From: an uncultured Lachnospiraceae bacterium
GTDB taxonomy: Bacteria > Bacillota > Clostridia > Lachnospirales > Lachnospiraceae
NCBI GenBank assembly: GCA_946533525.1
Contig: CAMNBW010000053.1
Coordinates: 1-8,410, forward strand
Direction of reading: 5' to 3'
Length of the DNA: 8,410 nt
The position numbers were made by a program, and so were the translations under genes. Shown here in pieces: positions 7,553-8,410 of this stretch; position 1 is the first letter of the stretch; every line of letters begins with the position of its first letter. The notes under the pieces are model-generated. The model searched no databases. It worked only from the letters and a program-made list of their open reading frames with translations, and was not told the DNA's origin.

Positions 7553-8407
7553 TTATTTAAGATCTTTCAAGGCGGTAACGACCTCGCTGCCGTGAACCCC
7601 GGGGAAGAGCCTCTCCGTAATTGCCCGGGCGGATTCTCCCTCCCTGTCTATGTCTATCTCTTTTTCGGGATAAAATTTTTCCAGGGCTGCCCTTACGGTA
7701 AAATCCATCATATCCACCAGATGTGCACGAGCCTCCCTGCCTTCCGCAAAGAAAAGCTCCACTTTGAGCATCCGCAGTGCCGTCTCATGAATGAGCAGAA
7801 GTCCCTTGGGTCTCCCGTCCTCATTGAAGAGGGCACAGGATATATCCGGGTCATACCAGTACATCGGAAGTGTGTCAAAATCCTCCGCCCCGAAGGAACC
7901 CTGATCGCCCTTACTCTTAACTACGGCTATTGCCTTGTTAAACTGCTTTAAGGAAAGCTCCGAAAGTGGCTTTATCCTGCTGTTCTCCGGCTGTTTGTCC
8001 CTGATTAGCGCCCTGCACTGCTCCATGCTTACCCTTAATATCCTGCTTTCATCGAGAGCCATATGATAATTTAAGCGCTCCAGCGTCTCTTCGCTCATCT
8101 CGTCGCCTAAGGGCATCTCCAGATATACTTCTCCGACCCCCTCCTTTGCTGCCTTTGCTTCAAATTCCTTAAAAAGCAGCCGGCAATATTCCTCATTTTC
8201 CGCAAAAAACCACTTGATCTCTGCTTGTTTTTGACTGCTGTCAATCCCCTTTAATTTCCAGATCATTGCCGCGTCGGGCTCCCCGCCATTCTCCTCATGC
8301 AGCGCAAAGCCTTTGTAATTGGCTCTGCCGATATCCTCCGCCGCATCGGGTCGTACTATGCCCTCATAATCCTTTATATTATCCTGTGTAAGCTCCCTTA
8401 CCTCCAT
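7553..8407 (-). CDS. Tandem GNAT-acetyltransferase-like protein, 284 aa
   Basis: This frame runs from the ATG at 8407-8405 to TAA at 7555-7553. Only three bases lie upstream in the window, so the ribosome binding site is not visible and the start is supported only by MEVRELTQDN, a typical first strand and helix of a GNAT domain. Two similar halves can be seen. Residues 1-130 hold strands around FALHEENGGEPDAAMIWKL, then WFFAE (66-70), a helix to about 90, and VGEVYLEM. Residues 145-284 hold CALFNEDGRPKGLLLIHE, then LFFAE (218-222), a helix and EIDID. GNAT proteins use acetyl-CoA to acylate amines, but neither half shows the Q/R-x-x-G-x-G/A acetyl-CoA loop, so one or both may be inactive or bind another ligand. 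No substrate can be inferred. The gene is soluble-type, ends just before a terminator, and lies 101 bases upstream of the giant gene in the same direction. The GNAT-like fold is a judgement by eye. Confidence 0.85.
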   Translation of the reverse strand: MEVRELTQDNIKDYEGIVRPDAAEDIGRANYKGFALHEENGGEPDAAMIWKLKGIDSSQKQAEIKWFFAENEEYCRLLFKEFEAKAAKEGVGEVYLEMPLGDEMSEETLERLNYHMALDESRILRVSMEQCRALIRDKQPENSRIKPLSELSLKQFNKAIAVVKSKGDQGSFGAEDFDTLPMYWYDPDISCALFNEDGRPKGLLLIHETALRMLKVELFFAEGREARAHLVDMMDFTVRAALEKFYPEKEIDIDREGESARAITERLFPGVHGSEVVTALKDLK

Positions 8408-8410
8408 GAC

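Noticed and set aside
7592..7951. Plus-strand open frame of 119 codons opposite the GNAT-like gene
   Set aside because: The minus-strand frame is complete, has a coherent fold and a terminator; the plus frame has neither.
1..8410. CRISPR array, tRNA, rRNA or insertion sequence
   Set aside because: No spaced direct repeats, cloverleaf, rRNA-like sequence, transposase frame or terminal inverted repeats were seen; coding sequence and a 101-base gap fill the window.

Overview
The window looks like a chromosomal segment of an anaerobic, moderate-GC Gram-positive bacterium, most likely Lachnospiraceae (Butyrivibrio/Roseburia-like). This is inferred from the codon habits (AGG the preferred arginine codon, frequent ATA, Leu as CTT/TTA/CTG/CTC, Lys mostly AAG), a GGAGG Shine-Dalgarno, a compact 101-base intergenic gap with a classic U-tract terminator and a consensus TATAAT box, and a tandem GNAT-like protein of a kind I associate with that family. 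No taxonomic marker gene is present, so the assignment is provisional.

Everything recognised lies on the minus strand, read from right to left. At the right end (8407 to 7553) is an essentially complete gene for a 284-residue GNAT-acetyltransferase-like protein made of two degenerate GNAT-like halves. Next comes a 101-base gap (7552 to 7452) holding the terminator of that gene and, overlapping the terminator stem, a sigma-A-type promoter, followed by a ribosome binding site.

The rest of the window, 7451 down to 1 (89% of it), is a single uninterrupted reading frame: the first 2,483 codons of a giant protein that continues past the left edge. I translated it codon by codon and met no stop. 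The protein has no signal peptide and few cysteines. It is highly charged and looks almost entirely alpha-helical, with a Gln/Lys/Glu-rich leader, a coiled-coil candidate near residues 332-371, a Walker-A-like match near 2058-2065 that opens a strand-rich island, and a notable uncharged stretch at 2374-2393. I recognise no enzymatic domain in it.

The two genes are co-directional but appear separately promoted. A giant cytosolic-type helical protein beside a GNAT-like protein is the most interesting content. Its function (cargo or toxin-like, structural, or part of a secretion or contractile-injection locus) cannot be decided here, because the C-terminus and the outer neighbours lie outside the window. 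Open frames on the plus strand are antisense shadows of these two genes.
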